From the NCBI GenBank assembly GCA_040779345.1, contig JBFONU010000008.1:124001-188000 (forward strand): DNA of 64,000 bases, read 5' to 3'. The translations under genes and the position numbers were made by a program. Positions 46,834 through 56,276 of the stretch are shown here, one piece after another; position 1 is the stretch's first letter, and every line of letters begins with the position of its first letter. The notes under the pieces are model-generated. The model was not told the DNA's origin and searched no databases. It saw only the letters and a list, made by a program, of their open reading frames with translations. This stretch comes from Thalassotalea_H sp040779345. Lineage in GTDB: Bacteria; Pseudomonadota; Gammaproteobacteria; Enterobacterales; Alteromonadaceae.

Positions 46834-47664
46834 ATGCTCGAGCAAGATATCATTAAAGAAATGAAGGTATTACCAAAAATTGATGTTGATTTTGAAATTA
46901 CTCGACGAATTAGTTTTATCAAAAAGCAATTGCTCAATTCTGGATTATCAACTCTTGTGCTTGGAATTAGCGGCGGTGTCGACTCATCAACTTGCGGAAA
47001 ACTCGCTCAACTTGCGGTTAATGAGCTTAACGAAACCACGAATAATAACTACCAATTTATTGCCGTCAGATTGCCCTACGACGTGCAAGCAGACGAACAA
47101 GATGCTCAATTAGCTGTTGAATTTATTCAGCCTTCGCATTGTTTAACCACCAATGTTTTAGCCGGTGCAAACGGTATTCATCAATCGGCGGTTGACGCCT
47201 TACAAAGTGAAAACTTACTCAATATAGATGACGCACAAATAGATTTTTCCAAAGGTAATGTCAAAGCAAGAACCCGTATGACAATGCAATATCATATTGC
47301 TGGAATGTTAAATGGCTTAGTCATTGGCACAGATCACTCAGCTGAAAACATCACAGGTTTTTTTACTAAGTGGGGAGATGGCGCTTGCGACTTAGCCCCA
47401 TTATTTGGTTTATCAAAACGACAAGTAAGAGCAATAGCTAAAGCACTCGGCGCTCCTGAGCAGTTAATTAACAAAGCCCCAACCGCTGATTTAGAAGAGC
47501 TAGATCCTGGTAAAACAGACGAAGATGCCCTTGGCATGACTTACGATCAGCTGGATGATTTTCTTGAAGGAAAAGCTGTGGCCCCTGAGGTATTAAAAAC
47601 AATTATTAGCATTTATCAACGCACTCAACATAAACGCTTACCTATTCCAACAATTTATGATTGA
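46834..47664 (+). CDS. nadE: NH3-dependent NAD+ synthetase
   Basis: 276 residues from ATG 46834, chosen because AGGA lies 6 bases upstream and the product MLEQDIIKEMKVLPKI aligns with E. coli NadE; the frame is open further upstream. ATP pyrophosphatase domain with LVLGISGGVDSSTCGKLAQ, NVKARTRMTMQYHIA and GTDHSAENITGFFTKWGDG. Last step in NAD synthesis, using ammonia. Next to glnB, but transcribed away from it. Confidence 0.96.
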   Translation: MLEQDIIKEMKVLPKIDVDFEITRRISFIKKQLLNSGLSTLVLGISGGVDSSTCGKLAQLAVNELNETTNNNYQFIAVRLPYDVQADEQDAQLAVEFIQPSHCLTTNVLAGANGIHQSAVDALQSENLLNIDDAQIDFSKGNVKARTRMTMQYHIAGMLNGLVIGTDHSAENITGFFTKWGDGACDLAPLFGLSKRQVRAIAKALGAPEQLINKAPTADLEELDPGKTDEDALGMTYDQLDDFLEGKAVAPEVLKTIISIYQRTQHKRLPIPTIYD

Positions 47665-47678
47665 TCACCATTTAATTA

Positions 47679-47743
47679 GTAGAGTAGTAAAAAGGTAAAA
47701 ATTTACTCGCAATAATTGCGTTTCATCACTATACCTACTCTAC
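47679..47743. promoter_or_regulatory. Nested stem-loop between nadE and the first pseudopilin gene
   Basis: GTAGAGTAG (47679-47687) pairs with CTACTCTAC (47735-47743); a GGTA/TACC pair and a compact CGCAAT-A-ATTGCG hairpin (47708-47720) sit inside. No T run follows the outer stem on the plus strand beyond GTTTATTTTT, so it could be a terminator for nadE or a structured leader of the pseudopilin gene 16 bp downstream. Confidence 0.5.
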
Positions 47744-47758
47744 GTTTATTTTTCATGG

Positions 47759-48331
47759 ATGATGAATAAAATGATCAAGACTAACGGATTCACCTTAATT
47801 GAAGTGCTCGTTGCGCTTGCTATTTTAACCTCGCTAATTGCTATTGGTATTCCTAGCCTCATTGATTTTACGGTAAAAATAAAAGTCGACAATGAAATAT
47901 CACACCTCTACCGATTACTGTTAACCGCCAGAAATTACGCGATAAATACCGGAAAACCAACGACTCTTTGCCCGTTAGGAGATACCAACCAATGTTCTGA
48001 TGATTGGAGCAAATCGTTATATGTCTTTACCGACCCTAATGACAACAAGCTGTTTGAACCTAACAATAATGAACAAGTTATTATGATGAAAGCTGCGATT
48101 CCCCAACAAGATAAATTACAATACGGAAAAAATAGAATAGGGGTAACTTATACCTCTACGGGCCATTTGTCAGGCTGGGGACAAAACGGAACCTTTAAAT
48201 ATTGCCCTAAAAGTCATGCAAATAAGTCCAGAGGGATTATTGTTGCGACTTCTGGTCGAGTATACAAATCTTATCAAAGCAGTACAGGTAAAGAAAAAAA
48301 CAGAAGCGGCACAGTAATTATTTGTAAGTGA
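47759..48331 (+). CDS. Type II/IV pseudopilin, GspH/FimT-like (copy 1)
   Basis: 190 residues. The class III prepilin signal KTNGFTLIEVLVALAIL has the G|F cleavage site and Glu at +5, followed by the hydrophobic helix. The globular part shows the GspH/FimT pattern NEISHLYRLLLTARNYAIN and ends with GRVYKSYQSS...IICK. Cys pairs (CPLGDTNQC, YCPKS...CK) may form disulfides. Such minor pilins prime type IV pilus or type II secretion filaments. No other pilus gene is adjacent, but a paralogue follows 93 bp downstream. Exact ATG is uncertain among three close candidates. Confidence 0.9.
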   Translation: MMNKMIKTNGFTLIEVLVALAILTSLIAIGIPSLIDFTVKIKVDNEISHLYRLLLTARNYAINTGKPTTLCPLGDTNQCSDDWSKSLYVFTDPNDNKLFEPNNNEQVIMMKAAIPQQDKLQYGKNRIGVTYTSTGHLSGWGQNGTFKYCPKSHANKSRGIIVATSGRVYKSYQSSTGKEKNRSGTVIICK

Positions 48332-48424
48332 TAACACACAAGAACAATAAATTAGATTGGCTGAAAAGTGTAATCAGTGGTATAACTTAGAATAGGCCGT
48401 TTTAAGAAAAAACGTTGTAGTATT

Positions 48425-49006
48425 ATGGTAGCTTACAAAAGAAAATTAAAGTTAAAACATAAATATCAAGGATTTACATTAGTTGAATTATTAATTAGTG
48501 TTTCAATTCTTGCTGTTTTAATGGCCGTAGCCTTACCCAATTTAAATAACTTTTTAGTTAAATCACGTGTTGATAATGAAATTTCAGAATTACATCGACT
48601 CATATTAACCGCAAGAAACGCCGCTATTAATAGTGGCAGAAATGTCACTTTGTGCCCACTCACACCACAAAATACTTGCGGTAATAACTGGAAAAATGAA
48701 CTCTCTGTTTTTACAAATGTAGACAACACCGCCACATTTGATCCAAACAATGAAGAACTTATCAAAACTAAAGCAAAAGTATCAGACAGCGACACCCTAA
48801 AATTAAATCAAAATACCTTCGTGTATTCACCGACAGGTAGATTATTAAGTGGCAATAATAGTGTTTTTACTTATTGTCCTAAAGATCACTCAACATTAGC
48901 GAGGGGTCTTAACATTTCACTTTCTGGTAGAGTCTATGCGAGTCAAGATACTGATAACGATGATAAAGATGAAGATAGAAGTGGTAACGAATTTAGCTGC
49001 AACTAA
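48425..49006 (+). CDS. Type II/IV pseudopilin, GspH/FimT-like (copy 2)
   Basis: 193 residues, a diverged paralogue of the gene before it: both share NEIS-LHR-LLTARN-AIN-G, a CPL...C pair, the PNN-E acidic segment, and SRG/ARG...SGRVY near the C-terminus. The prepilin signal YQGFTLVELLISVSILAVLM has the required Gly|Phe and Glu+5. The C-terminal tail is Asp-rich (DTDNDDKDEDRSG), which might bind calcium, as several pseudopilins do; that is inference. Probably co-transcribed with copy 1. Confidence 0.9.
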   Translation: MVAYKRKLKLKHKYQGFTLVELLISVSILAVLMAVALPNLNNFLVKSRVDNEISELHRLILTARNAAINSGRNVTLCPLTPQNTCGNNWKNELSVFTNVDNTATFDPNNEELIKTKAKVSDSDTLKLNQNTFVYSPTGRLLSGNNSVFTYCPKDHSTLARGLNISLSGRVYASQDTDNDDKDEDRSGNEFSCN

Positions 49007-49159
49007 TTATATTGATTATTATTAACTGCTCCCCATATATTCCATAATTAAAAATTCCACTTAACATGCGTTCTAAATTATGATTTCTGTCAATAATTTC
49101 GATTGCTCAATTAATTCAGTTTTATATACTAACCACCCCAATACAAAAATAATTATAAG

Positions 49160-51007
49160 ATGTCTATGAAAAATACATTTATTAAAACAGGCTTATCATT
49201 GTGCATAATGATGGCGCTAAGTGCTTGCCAAGAAGAAACAAAAAAACAAAGCACTGCAAAACCTACAGTCGTTGAAAAAACATTAACGGCGCAAGATGCG
49301 CAAACATTCTTAATTGAAACAGAAAAAGAATTAGTCACTTTAGGCATTGAAGGTGCTCGCGCTGAGTGGATTTATTCAAATTTTATTACTGATGATACCG
49401 CTGCGTTATCGGCGGCTTCAAGTCAAAAATCAACCGAAGCAGGTGTTCGTTTCGCTATGGCAGCGGCAAAGTTCGATGAAGTAAAAGTAAGCGATGAGCA
49501 ACGTCGTAAACTTAATACTCTTAAACAAAGTTTAGTGATGCCAGCACCACAAGATACAGAAAAATCAGCTGAATTAGCAAAAATTGGCTCAGAGCTTGGT
49601 GGCATGTACGGTAAAGGTACCTATACAACAAAAGCCGGTAAAAAACTTAGTTTAGGTGATATGTCGGCGACAATGGCAACATCTCGTGACTATGACGAAT
49701 TGTTAGAAATGTGGCAAGGCTGGCGAACAATCAGCCCGAAAATGAAGCCATTGTTTGCCCGTCAAACAGAGCTGGGTAATGAAGGCGCACAAGGTTTAGG
49801 TTATAAAGACTTAGGAGCGATGTGGCGTTCAAATTATGACATGCCAGCAGATGATTTTGCCAAAGAGCTAGACCGTATTTGGGGACAAGTAAAACCATTA
49901 TACGACGATCTTCATTGTTACGTTCGTTCAGAGTTAGGTAAAACTTACGGTGAAGATAAAGTACCACAAGATAAACCAATTCCTGCACATTTACTCGGCA
50001 ACATGTGGGCGCAATCATGGGGAAATATCTATGACTTGGTTGCTCCTGAAGATGCTGATCCTGGTTATGATGTTACCGCACAATTAGCTGCGCATAATTA
50101 CGATGAAATAAAAATGGTTAAAGGGGCTGAAACCTTTTTCACTTCTTTAGGGTTTGAACCACTTCCTGAAACATTTTGGCAGCGTTCATTATTTACAAAA
50201 CCAGCCGATCGTGACGTAGTTTGTCATGCTTCAGCATGGAACTTAGACGCTAAAGATGATCTACGCATAAAAATGTGTATCCAAAAAACAGGTGAAGAAT
50301 TTAACGTTATTCATCATGAGTTAGGACATAACTTCTATCAACGTGCGTATAAGGATCAGCCGGTCTATTTCCAAGGTAGTGCGAATGACGGCTTTCATGA
50401 GGCGATTGGCGATACCATAGCGCTTTCTGTTACGCCAAAATATTTAAAAGAAATTGGTTTAATAGACACCATTCCTGACGAGTCTAAAGACATTGGCTTG
50501 TTAATGAAGATGGCGTTAGAAAAAATTGCCTTTATCCCATTTGGTTTAATGGTAGATCAATGGCGATGGAAAGTTTATTCAGGGGAAGTAACACCTGATA
50601 ATTACAATGACGCTTGGTGGGAGTTACGTGAAAAATATCAAGGGGTAACCGCTCCAATAGCACGCGATGCAAATGCGTTTGATCCTGGTGCTAAATACCA
50701 TGTCCCTGGCGGCGTACCTTATAGTCGTTACTTTTTAGCTCATATTCAACAGTTTGAATTTCATAAAGCGTTATGTGAGATTTCAGGAAATACCGACCCA
50801 ATTCACCGTTGTTCTATTTATAACAGCAAAGAAGCAGGTACGGCACTAAACACCATGTTAGAAATGGGTTCAAGTCAACCTTGGCAACAAGCCTATAAAG
50901 TATTAACAGGTAATGAGCAAATGGACGCTACTGCAGTATTAGACTACTTTTCACCATTACAAACATGGTTAAAAGAGAAAAATCAAGGCAAGCAATGTGG
51001 ATTTTAA
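49160..51007 (+). CDS. Peptidyl-dipeptidase A-like lipoprotein (M2 family)
   Basis: 615-residue zinc peptidase related to angiotensin-converting enzyme. A lipoprotein signal ends LSAC with C23, so it is membrane-anchored in the periplasm or outer membrane. Catalytic HHELGH has zinc ligands H386 and H390 with E387, and FHEAIGD supplies the third ligand E414. The substrate-binding region GAKYHVPGGVPYSRYFLAHIQQFEFH matches ACE. It would remove C-terminal dipeptides, consistent with marine peptide scavenging. Stands alone, convergent with an M14 peptidase gene. Confidence 0.94.
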   Translation: MSMKNTFIKTGLSLCIMMALSACQEETKKQSTAKPTVVEKTLTAQDAQTFLIETEKELVTLGIEGARAEWIYSNFITDDTAALSAASSQKSTEAGVRFAMAAAKFDEVKVSDEQRRKLNTLKQSLVMPAPQDTEKSAELAKIGSELGGMYGKGTYTTKAGKKLSLGDMSATMATSRDYDELLEMWQGWRTISPKMKPLFARQTELGNEGAQGLGYKDLGAMWRSNYDMPADDFAKELDRIWGQVKPLYDDLHCYVRSELGKTYGEDKVPQDKPIPAHLLGNMWAQSWGNIYDLVAPEDADPGYDVTAQLAAHNYDEIKMVKGAETFFTSLGFEPLPETFWQRSLFTKPADRDVVCHASAWNLDAKDDLRIKMCIQKTGEEFNVIHHELGHNFYQRAYKDQPVYFQGSANDGFHEAIGDTIALSVTPKYLKEIGLIDTIPDESKDIGLLMKMALEKIAFIPFGLMVDQWRWKVYSGEVTPDNYNDAWWELREKYQGVTAPIARDANAFDPGAKYHVPGGVPYSRYFLAHIQQFEFHKALCEISGNTDPIHRCSIYNSKEAGTALNTMLEMGSSQPWQQAYKVLTGNEQMDATAVLDYFSPLQTWLKEKNQGKQCGF

Positions 51008-51035
51008 GCGTTAGCTAACACGATAGACTGCACAA

Positions 51036-51069
51036 TAAAAAGCCGCAAATACGTTATTTGCGGCTTTTT
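51036..51069. terminator. Bidirectional terminator between the M2 and M14 peptidase genes
   Basis: AAAAGCCGCAAATA (51038-51051) pairs with TATTTGCGGCTTTT (51055-51068) over a 3-base loop, A-rich before and T-rich after, serving both convergent genes. Confidence 0.92.
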
Positions 51070-51125
51070 ATATTTTTACATTACCGTTTAGTTAAATGCT
51101 ATTTTAAAAGCTTTATATCACTTTA

Positions 51126-54005
51126 TTATAGTTGATTGACGCTACTCGCTCCTAAGCCGGGGCCATAGACCATCGCATTAAGTAACAAACGCGCAGTGCC
51201 TTTAGTTGCCCCCCTAAAATTAGGTTTATTGGCAAACATGATCACTTGCCCTTTGCCTTTACTTTCACGAGTAAGATAGGCGGCATTAGCTATTCGTTGT
51301 GCTCCCTCTGGCCAAATCAACCCACTCATGCGTAAATAAAAATCTTGGCCTTTGGGTAGTGTCGCCCACCCTAAATTACTCGCTGTCGCTTGTGCGTTAT
51401 CAACAAAAACGCCGTATCTAACTACAGCTTCAGCGCCTGACTTAACCATAAATAATGGTGCATTGCTGGTAAGTACAGGTAACTGTGCTTCAACACCGTA
51501 AGTTAACCAATGCTGCTGATCCGTTCGAGATGCCACCATTGCGCCAGATGGCATAAAGTTTTTATTCCAATCATTCCATTGCGTTAACGCCTCTTTATTC
51601 ATTGGCTTTAAGTCTTTTTTATCATGCCAAGGATACCAAAGGTCTTGAGAAATTTTGTGATCAGAAACTTTACTGATATTAGACACAGTATCTTGCTGCG
51701 CTAACCATTCTCGCGTTAAAGCAATATTATAATCACTCGCCTTTTCAAACGTATCAGCCAATAACTCAACACTCGAAAAATCTTTCGCTTTAGCCAATTG
51801 CTTAGCGGAGTTACCATTAACAATCAATGTGCCACCATTTTTAACCCATACTTCAATCGCAGCAATATTGGCCTTGGTCAACGTACCATAATAACGACTA
51901 GGGACAACCAACACATTATACTTGCGCAAATCCGTGCCATTAAAAAGTTCATGACTTAAATGCGTATGGCGGATCCCTAACTCAGTATCTATCATGTGCC
52001 AAATAGAGCCTAAGTCTTCGACATTGATGCCATTTTGCGATAATAAAGCAATTTGCGGCTGTGCTAATAATTTAAAATGTTTACCGCCAATATCGGGTAA
52101 GTCTCCTTCGCCCAAGCCTTGATTGATAGCAATCACATTTGAATGGGTATCTTGTGCGGCCTGCTTAACTAATTTTACTAACTCAGCTTGAGGTAACTGA
52201 TTATCATAACGATAAACAACCACAGAGCCACGACTAAAGTTTTGATCATTAAATAATGCATCTTTATCTAACACCCGTACTTTAACACTTTGTTCCATAA
52301 GGCGTGCGGCAAAGCCTAACGAGCTATCTGTTGCGCCATCGACAATATAGGCAATCGCATTATCGGCATCTGTAAACTTGATATTGTCGTTTCGCTCAAA
52401 TTTAGCTAACGACGTTGTGATATGCTCTGGCACTTCTAATGCGGGCAAACCAAACATCATGGTTAAATTCCAAGAGGTAGTGTCATACATCACAGAGCTA
52501 CCATCCCTTAAGGTTTTTTGGCGCTCTTCCAATAAAACGCTGTCTTGAATTTTAGTATCAAACTCTAAAATAGCGGCTATTAACGGCGCTTCGTATTGCC
52601 TATTTTGAATGACAATGGCCCCTTTAGGCACTGTCACTTTATCTAAAGATTGGCCTAAATGATTGGTCGCCCGTTTAACCGTTTGTTGGCGGGTTGTGAT
52701 AAAATACTCAATATTTTGCAAATCTAGTAGGTCTAAAAGTTTAGCAAGTCGCTGAGTATTTTTTGTTGGTAAAACCACAAAACTTCTATTGGCATATTGT
52801 CCTTTGCTAGCAACCATCGCTTGCCGAGTTTTGACAAAATCCTTCATGATATTGGAACGATTTTTTTGCAAGGTTTCTAAATTTGCAAGAGAGCTAACAA
52901 ATTGGTGGTCAACAGATTCTTTATAAGTTCTCACCTTACCGTTATGAGTTTTAACCCCATCTTCTGCGGTGCGTGCTTGCTCATATAAAATATGAATAGA
53001 ACCGCGATACTCTGCATAATTAGAATAACCCGGATATAAATTTTCAAACCATTCACCAGTATAATAAGGCCATGATTTTTTATCGTATTCCTGCGCTTGC
53101 TCGCCAGCAAACACCTTACCCCAATGGTGAATGCTTTGCGGAATATTTGTATTTAATGGCTCTCGTGGCGGACCAAATAAATAGGTATCTTGAGCGCCCA
53201 TTTCATGACCATCTATCATTAACAATGGATACCACTGATTAATTGCGGTAACCCGCCCTTTTGATTCAGGATTAACGGCAAAATAAAAGTCGCGATTCAA
53301 ATCATATAAATAATGATTTCCTCGGCCAAACGGCCACTCACCACTGTGTAAAATAGCTTGGCTATCAATATTAGGCGCTGCACCGCGATGTTCTTGTAAA
53401 CTTTTGGTAAAACGCGCTCTCCCGTCAGGATTCATCATAGGATCAACCAACACAACCAAATCATCTAATAGTGCATTAACCTGTTCATTTTTAGAGGCAA
53501 TAAGATGATAAATTAATGCCAGTGCACTGTCTGCTCCCGACGATTCATTGCCATGAATACTATAAGACATCCAAGCGGTGGCTGGAGTTTGTTTGATCAA
53601 GTTGTTAATTTTGCTTTGGCTAAGGTCTGTCGGCTTGCTTAGCGCCTTAATGTTATTTTTTATCTGCTCTAAATTGTCTAAATTTTTACTCGAACTGATC
53701 ACTAAATAATGCAGAGCTCGCCCTTCATACGATTGAGCATACTCGATAATATTCACTTTTTGACTTTCTTTAGCCCAAAGATTAACTAACGCATTAATTT
53801 GCTCCGGTGTCGCAGTGCGTTGTCCAACCGCAAAGCCTAATAAGGTTGAAGGTTTAGTAATGCTAGGATCATAATCTCCAGTTAAAATATCTGGATAAAT
53901 AAGGTTTTCATTATAGGTGGGTTTCATCAAAACAGTGGCTGATAGCGAAGTGCAAACACTTAGAGCTAGCAATACGATAACATTAACAAAGTAACGCAGT
54001 TTCAT
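51126..54005 (-). CDS. M14-family zinc carboxypeptidase, exported
   Basis: 959 residues with a cleavable signal peptide (first ~23 residues). The M14 catalytic domain includes YSIHGNESSGADSAL (HxxE zinc motif), DPMMNPDGRARF, YDLNRDFYF and a second histidine in LMIDGHEMGAQD; the catalytic Glu is probably the one in ILYEQARTAEDG. The C-terminal half (about 400-959) includes a glutamine-amidotransferase-like fold segment, VLVVPSRYYGTLTKANIAAI, common in long bacterial M14 proteins. Probably secreted or periplasmic peptide degradation. Monocistronic, facing the M2 gene. Confidence 0.9.
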   Translation of the reverse strand: MKLRYFVNVIVLLALSVCTSLSATVLMKPTYNENLIYPDILTGDYDPSITKPSTLLGFAVGQRTATPEQINALVNLWAKESQKVNIIEYAQSYEGRALHYLVISSSKNLDNLEQIKNNIKALSKPTDLSQSKINNLIKQTPATAWMSYSIHGNESSGADSALALIYHLIASKNEQVNALLDDLVVLVDPMMNPDGRARFTKSLQEHRGAAPNIDSQAILHSGEWPFGRGNHYLYDLNRDFYFAVNPESKGRVTAINQWYPLLMIDGHEMGAQDTYLFGPPREPLNTNIPQSIHHWGKVFAGEQAQEYDKKSWPYYTGEWFENLYPGYSNYAEYRGSIHILYEQARTAEDGVKTHNGKVRTYKESVDHQFVSSLANLETLQKNRSNIMKDFVKTRQAMVASKGQYANRSFVVLPTKNTQRLAKLLDLLDLQNIEYFITTRQQTVKRATNHLGQSLDKVTVPKGAIVIQNRQYEAPLIAAILEFDTKIQDSVLLEERQKTLRDGSSVMYDTTSWNLTMMFGLPALEVPEHITTSLAKFERNDNIKFTDADNAIAYIVDGATDSSLGFAARLMEQSVKVRVLDKDALFNDQNFSRGSVVVYRYDNQLPQAELVKLVKQAAQDTHSNVIAINQGLGEGDLPDIGGKHFKLLAQPQIALLSQNGINVEDLGSIWHMIDTELGIRHTHLSHELFNGTDLRKYNVLVVPSRYYGTLTKANIAAIEVWVKNGGTLIVNGNSAKQLAKAKDFSSVELLADTFEKASDYNIALTREWLAQQDTVSNISKVSDHKISQDLWYPWHDKKDLKPMNKEALTQWNDWNKNFMPSGAMVASRTDQQHWLTYGVEAQLPVLTSNAPLFMVKSGAEAVVRYGVFVDNAQATASNLGWATLPKGQDFYLRMSGLIWPEGAQRIANAAYLTRESKGKGQVIMFANKPNFRGATKGTARLLLNAMVYGPGLGASSVNQL

Positions 54006-54370
54006 ATCTAATCCTTTTATAGCTATTTTATTGTTATTACAGTCAACATTACCCCTCGTAGTATATTTAGTAAACAGTTAATGGAGCTAACCTAAAAGAT
54101 TAATCCCTTTGCTACTGCTTTTAAGTCGTCATCAATGTAATGCGTTAATGGCAAGTCATAATTCAGAAACGCAAAACATTGTGGCATGTTCAACGATATG
54201 GATGCTGCTGTAATTATTATCTTTCAAAGAAAGGTGAAAAGATTAAAATATGAAAATATGAAAAGATGAAAAGAAGAATAGAATAGTTTTTAAATACGTT
54301 TTATCTCGATCTGCCAAAGATGAATGTAGATGAGTTAAACATGGTTATGATTGCTTAAATAGAAAAAACA
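54006..54370. other. Intergenic region upstream of the M14 gene with 8-bp tandem repeat
   Basis: No gene visible. The region must hold the M14 promoter. From 54234 to 54273 there are five consecutive 8-bp units, GTGAAAAG, ATTAAAAT, ATGAAAAT, ATGAAAAG, ATGAAAAG, a small degenerate purine-rich tandem repeat. Nothing else stands out. Confidence 0.5.
54234..54273. repeat. Degenerate 8-bp tandem repeat, five units
   Basis: Five units of consensus ATGAAAAG in direct succession, the last two identical. Lies between rimO and the M14 gene, about 230-270 bp from the M14 start. Could be slippage-prone; function unknown. Confidence 0.7.
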
Positions 54371-54405
54371 ATATCAAGCAATAAACTGACTCTATTGCTT
54401 GATAT
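54371..54405 (-). terminator. Intrinsic terminator after rimO
   Basis: ATATCAAGCAATA (54371-54383) and TATTGCTTGATAT (54393-54405) form a perfect 13-bp stem, 9-base loop, followed on the minus strand by TGTTTTTTC. Confidence 0.88.
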
Positions 54406-54417
54406 AAATAAGAAATA

Positions 54418-55872
54418 CTAATCTTCTACACGAACGCCCCAAACATCATGCTCATCGGCATGAATAATTTGTACCCAGAGTTGATCTCCCGGCTGTGCAT
54501 CAAAGTCATCAGACAAATACACTTTACCATCCACTTCTGGTGCATCCATGTATGAACGCCCCACTATGCCAAGTTCATTTACTTCATCAACAAGAATTAA
54601 ATATTCTTGGCCTATACGTGCTTGTAACTTGTCGCTACTTATTTTCGCCTGTACTGCCATAAAGCGCTGTAATCTGTCTTCCATTACGTCATCTGAAACA
54701 TGATCAGGTAAGTCATTTGCGGTCGCACCTTCTACAGGTGAATATTTAAAACAGCCAACACGGTCTAATTGCGCTTCCTCTAAAAACGCTAATAACTCTT
54801 CAAACTCTTCTTCAGTTTCACCAGGGAAACCAACGATAAACGTTGAACGAATGACTAATTCAGGGCAAATTTCTCGCCACTTGGCAATTCTCTCTAATAC
54901 ACGGTCTGAGCTACCGGGACGTTTCATTAATTTAAGAATACGTTTGTTTGCATGTTGGAATGGAATATCCAAATAAGGAAGAATTTTTCCTTCCGCCATT
55001 AATGGAATAATTTTATCGACATGCGGATACGGGTAAACATAATGCAAGCGCACCCAAACGCCCTGCTTAGCTAGTTCTTCACAGAGTTGCTGCATATGCG
55101 TTTTTACCGGCATACCTTCATAAAAATCAAGCTTGTGCTTTACATCAACACCGTAAGCAGAGGTATCTTGGGAAATCACCAACAACTCTTTTACGCCAGC
55201 GTTGACTAAGCGTTTAGCTTCACCAATAACATCGCCTACCGGACGTGAGTCTAAATCACCACGCATTGAAGGAATAATGCAAAAGGTACAACGATGATTA
55301 CACCCTTCTGATATTTTTAAATAAGCGTAATGTTTAGGGGTAAGTTTAACGCCGTGATCGGGTACTAAATCAATTAACGGGTTATGAGCAGGCTTAGCCA
55401 CATGCTCATGCACCTGAGCTAACACCTCATCATAAGCATGAGGGCCTGTTACGCCTAAAACATTAGGGTGCAACTCGATAATTTCATCTTTTTTAGCCCC
55501 TAAACATCCGGTAACCAATACCTTGCCATTTTCAGCTAATGCTTCACCAATGGTATCTAAAGACTCTTGAACTGCTGAGTCAATAAAACCACAAGTATTG
55601 ACAATGACCATTTCTGCATCCGCATAAGAATTGACTACATCGTAACCTTCAGTGCGAAGCTGAGTAAGAATTCGCTCTGAATCAACTAGATTCTTTGGGC
55701 AGCCGAGGCTAACAAAACCAATTTTTGCTGCGCGATTTGCATCACCTGAAGTAACAACAGCTTGATGCTGCTCTTCAATCATTTTCGATGGAATGTCTAA
55801 CGTCGTTGTTTGGCTTTCGTTTGAATTAGCACTCTTCTTCGGTGTGCTTGGGTCGAATTGTTCAACAGTCAT
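54418..55872 (-). CDS. rimO: Ribosomal protein S12 methylthiotransferase RimO
   Basis: 484 residues; the core matches E. coli RimO (441) from KIGFVSLGCPKNLVDSERIL onward, preceded by a polar extension of about 48 residues rich in Ser, Thr and Gln. UPF0004 domain cysteines in GCPKN, NTCGF and TGCLG; radical SAM motif EGCNHRCTFCIIPSMRG (CxxxCxxC); C-terminal TRAM domain. It methylthiolates Asp88 of S12. Stands alone with its own terminator. Confidence 0.96.
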   Translation of the reverse strand: MTVEQFDPSTPKKSANSNESQTTTLDIPSKMIEEQHQAVVTSGDANRAAKIGFVSLGCPKNLVDSERILTQLRTEGYDVVNSYADAEMVIVNTCGFIDSAVQESLDTIGEALAENGKVLVTGCLGAKKDEIIELHPNVLGVTGPHAYDEVLAQVHEHVAKPAHNPLIDLVPDHGVKLTPKHYAYLKISEGCNHRCTFCIIPSMRGDLDSRPVGDVIGEAKRLVNAGVKELLVISQDTSAYGVDVKHKLDFYEGMPVKTHMQQLCEELAKQGVWVRLHYVYPYPHVDKIIPLMAEGKILPYLDIPFQHANKRILKLMKRPGSSDRVLERIAKWREICPELVIRSTFIVGFPGETEEEFEELLAFLEEAQLDRVGCFKYSPVEGATANDLPDHVSDDVMEDRLQRFMAVQAKISSDKLQARIGQEYLILVDEVNELGIVGRSYMDAPEVDGKVYLSDDFDAQPGDQLWVQIIHADEHDVWGVRVED

Positions 55873-56276
55873 AGTGTGCCTTTGTAAATCAATAATGTTA
55901 AGGATGATTTTGAGTGCGTGGATTATACAAGAAATCTAAAAGCACTTCACCATTAATAGGGAATACAGCCATATAGACTAAACAAACAATCTCTAGTTAT
56001 TCACTACAATTTAAGCAACTTTTTCTGTAAATGGTTTAAGAAAATGACCATAGTTTTTTAGCATTAAACCGATTATAAAAATACTTCCAGTAGTGACAAA
56101 ATTAATCAAAAAGTATGTGTCAGAATAATTTACAGCACACATATTTTAAAGCCGCCCTGCGACTTCAACCTGTTGATTACATTAAAAATAAAAATAAGGT
56201 ATAATATTTGCTTGCCTAATGTAAATAAATTTATACATATAAATTAAATCGTAAATTTAATAAAGGGATATAATCG
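55873..56276 (+). promoter_or_regulatory. Divergent region rimO / PEP-CTERM gene with promoter
   Basis: No gene in these 404 bp. ATTACA (56176-56181), an 18-bp spacer and TATAAT (56200-56205) make a good sigma-70-type promoter about 70 bp upstream of the PEP-CTERM start; the leader is AT-rich. The ribosome site AAGGGA (56263-56268) fixes the unusual TTG start at 56277. Confidence 0.6.
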
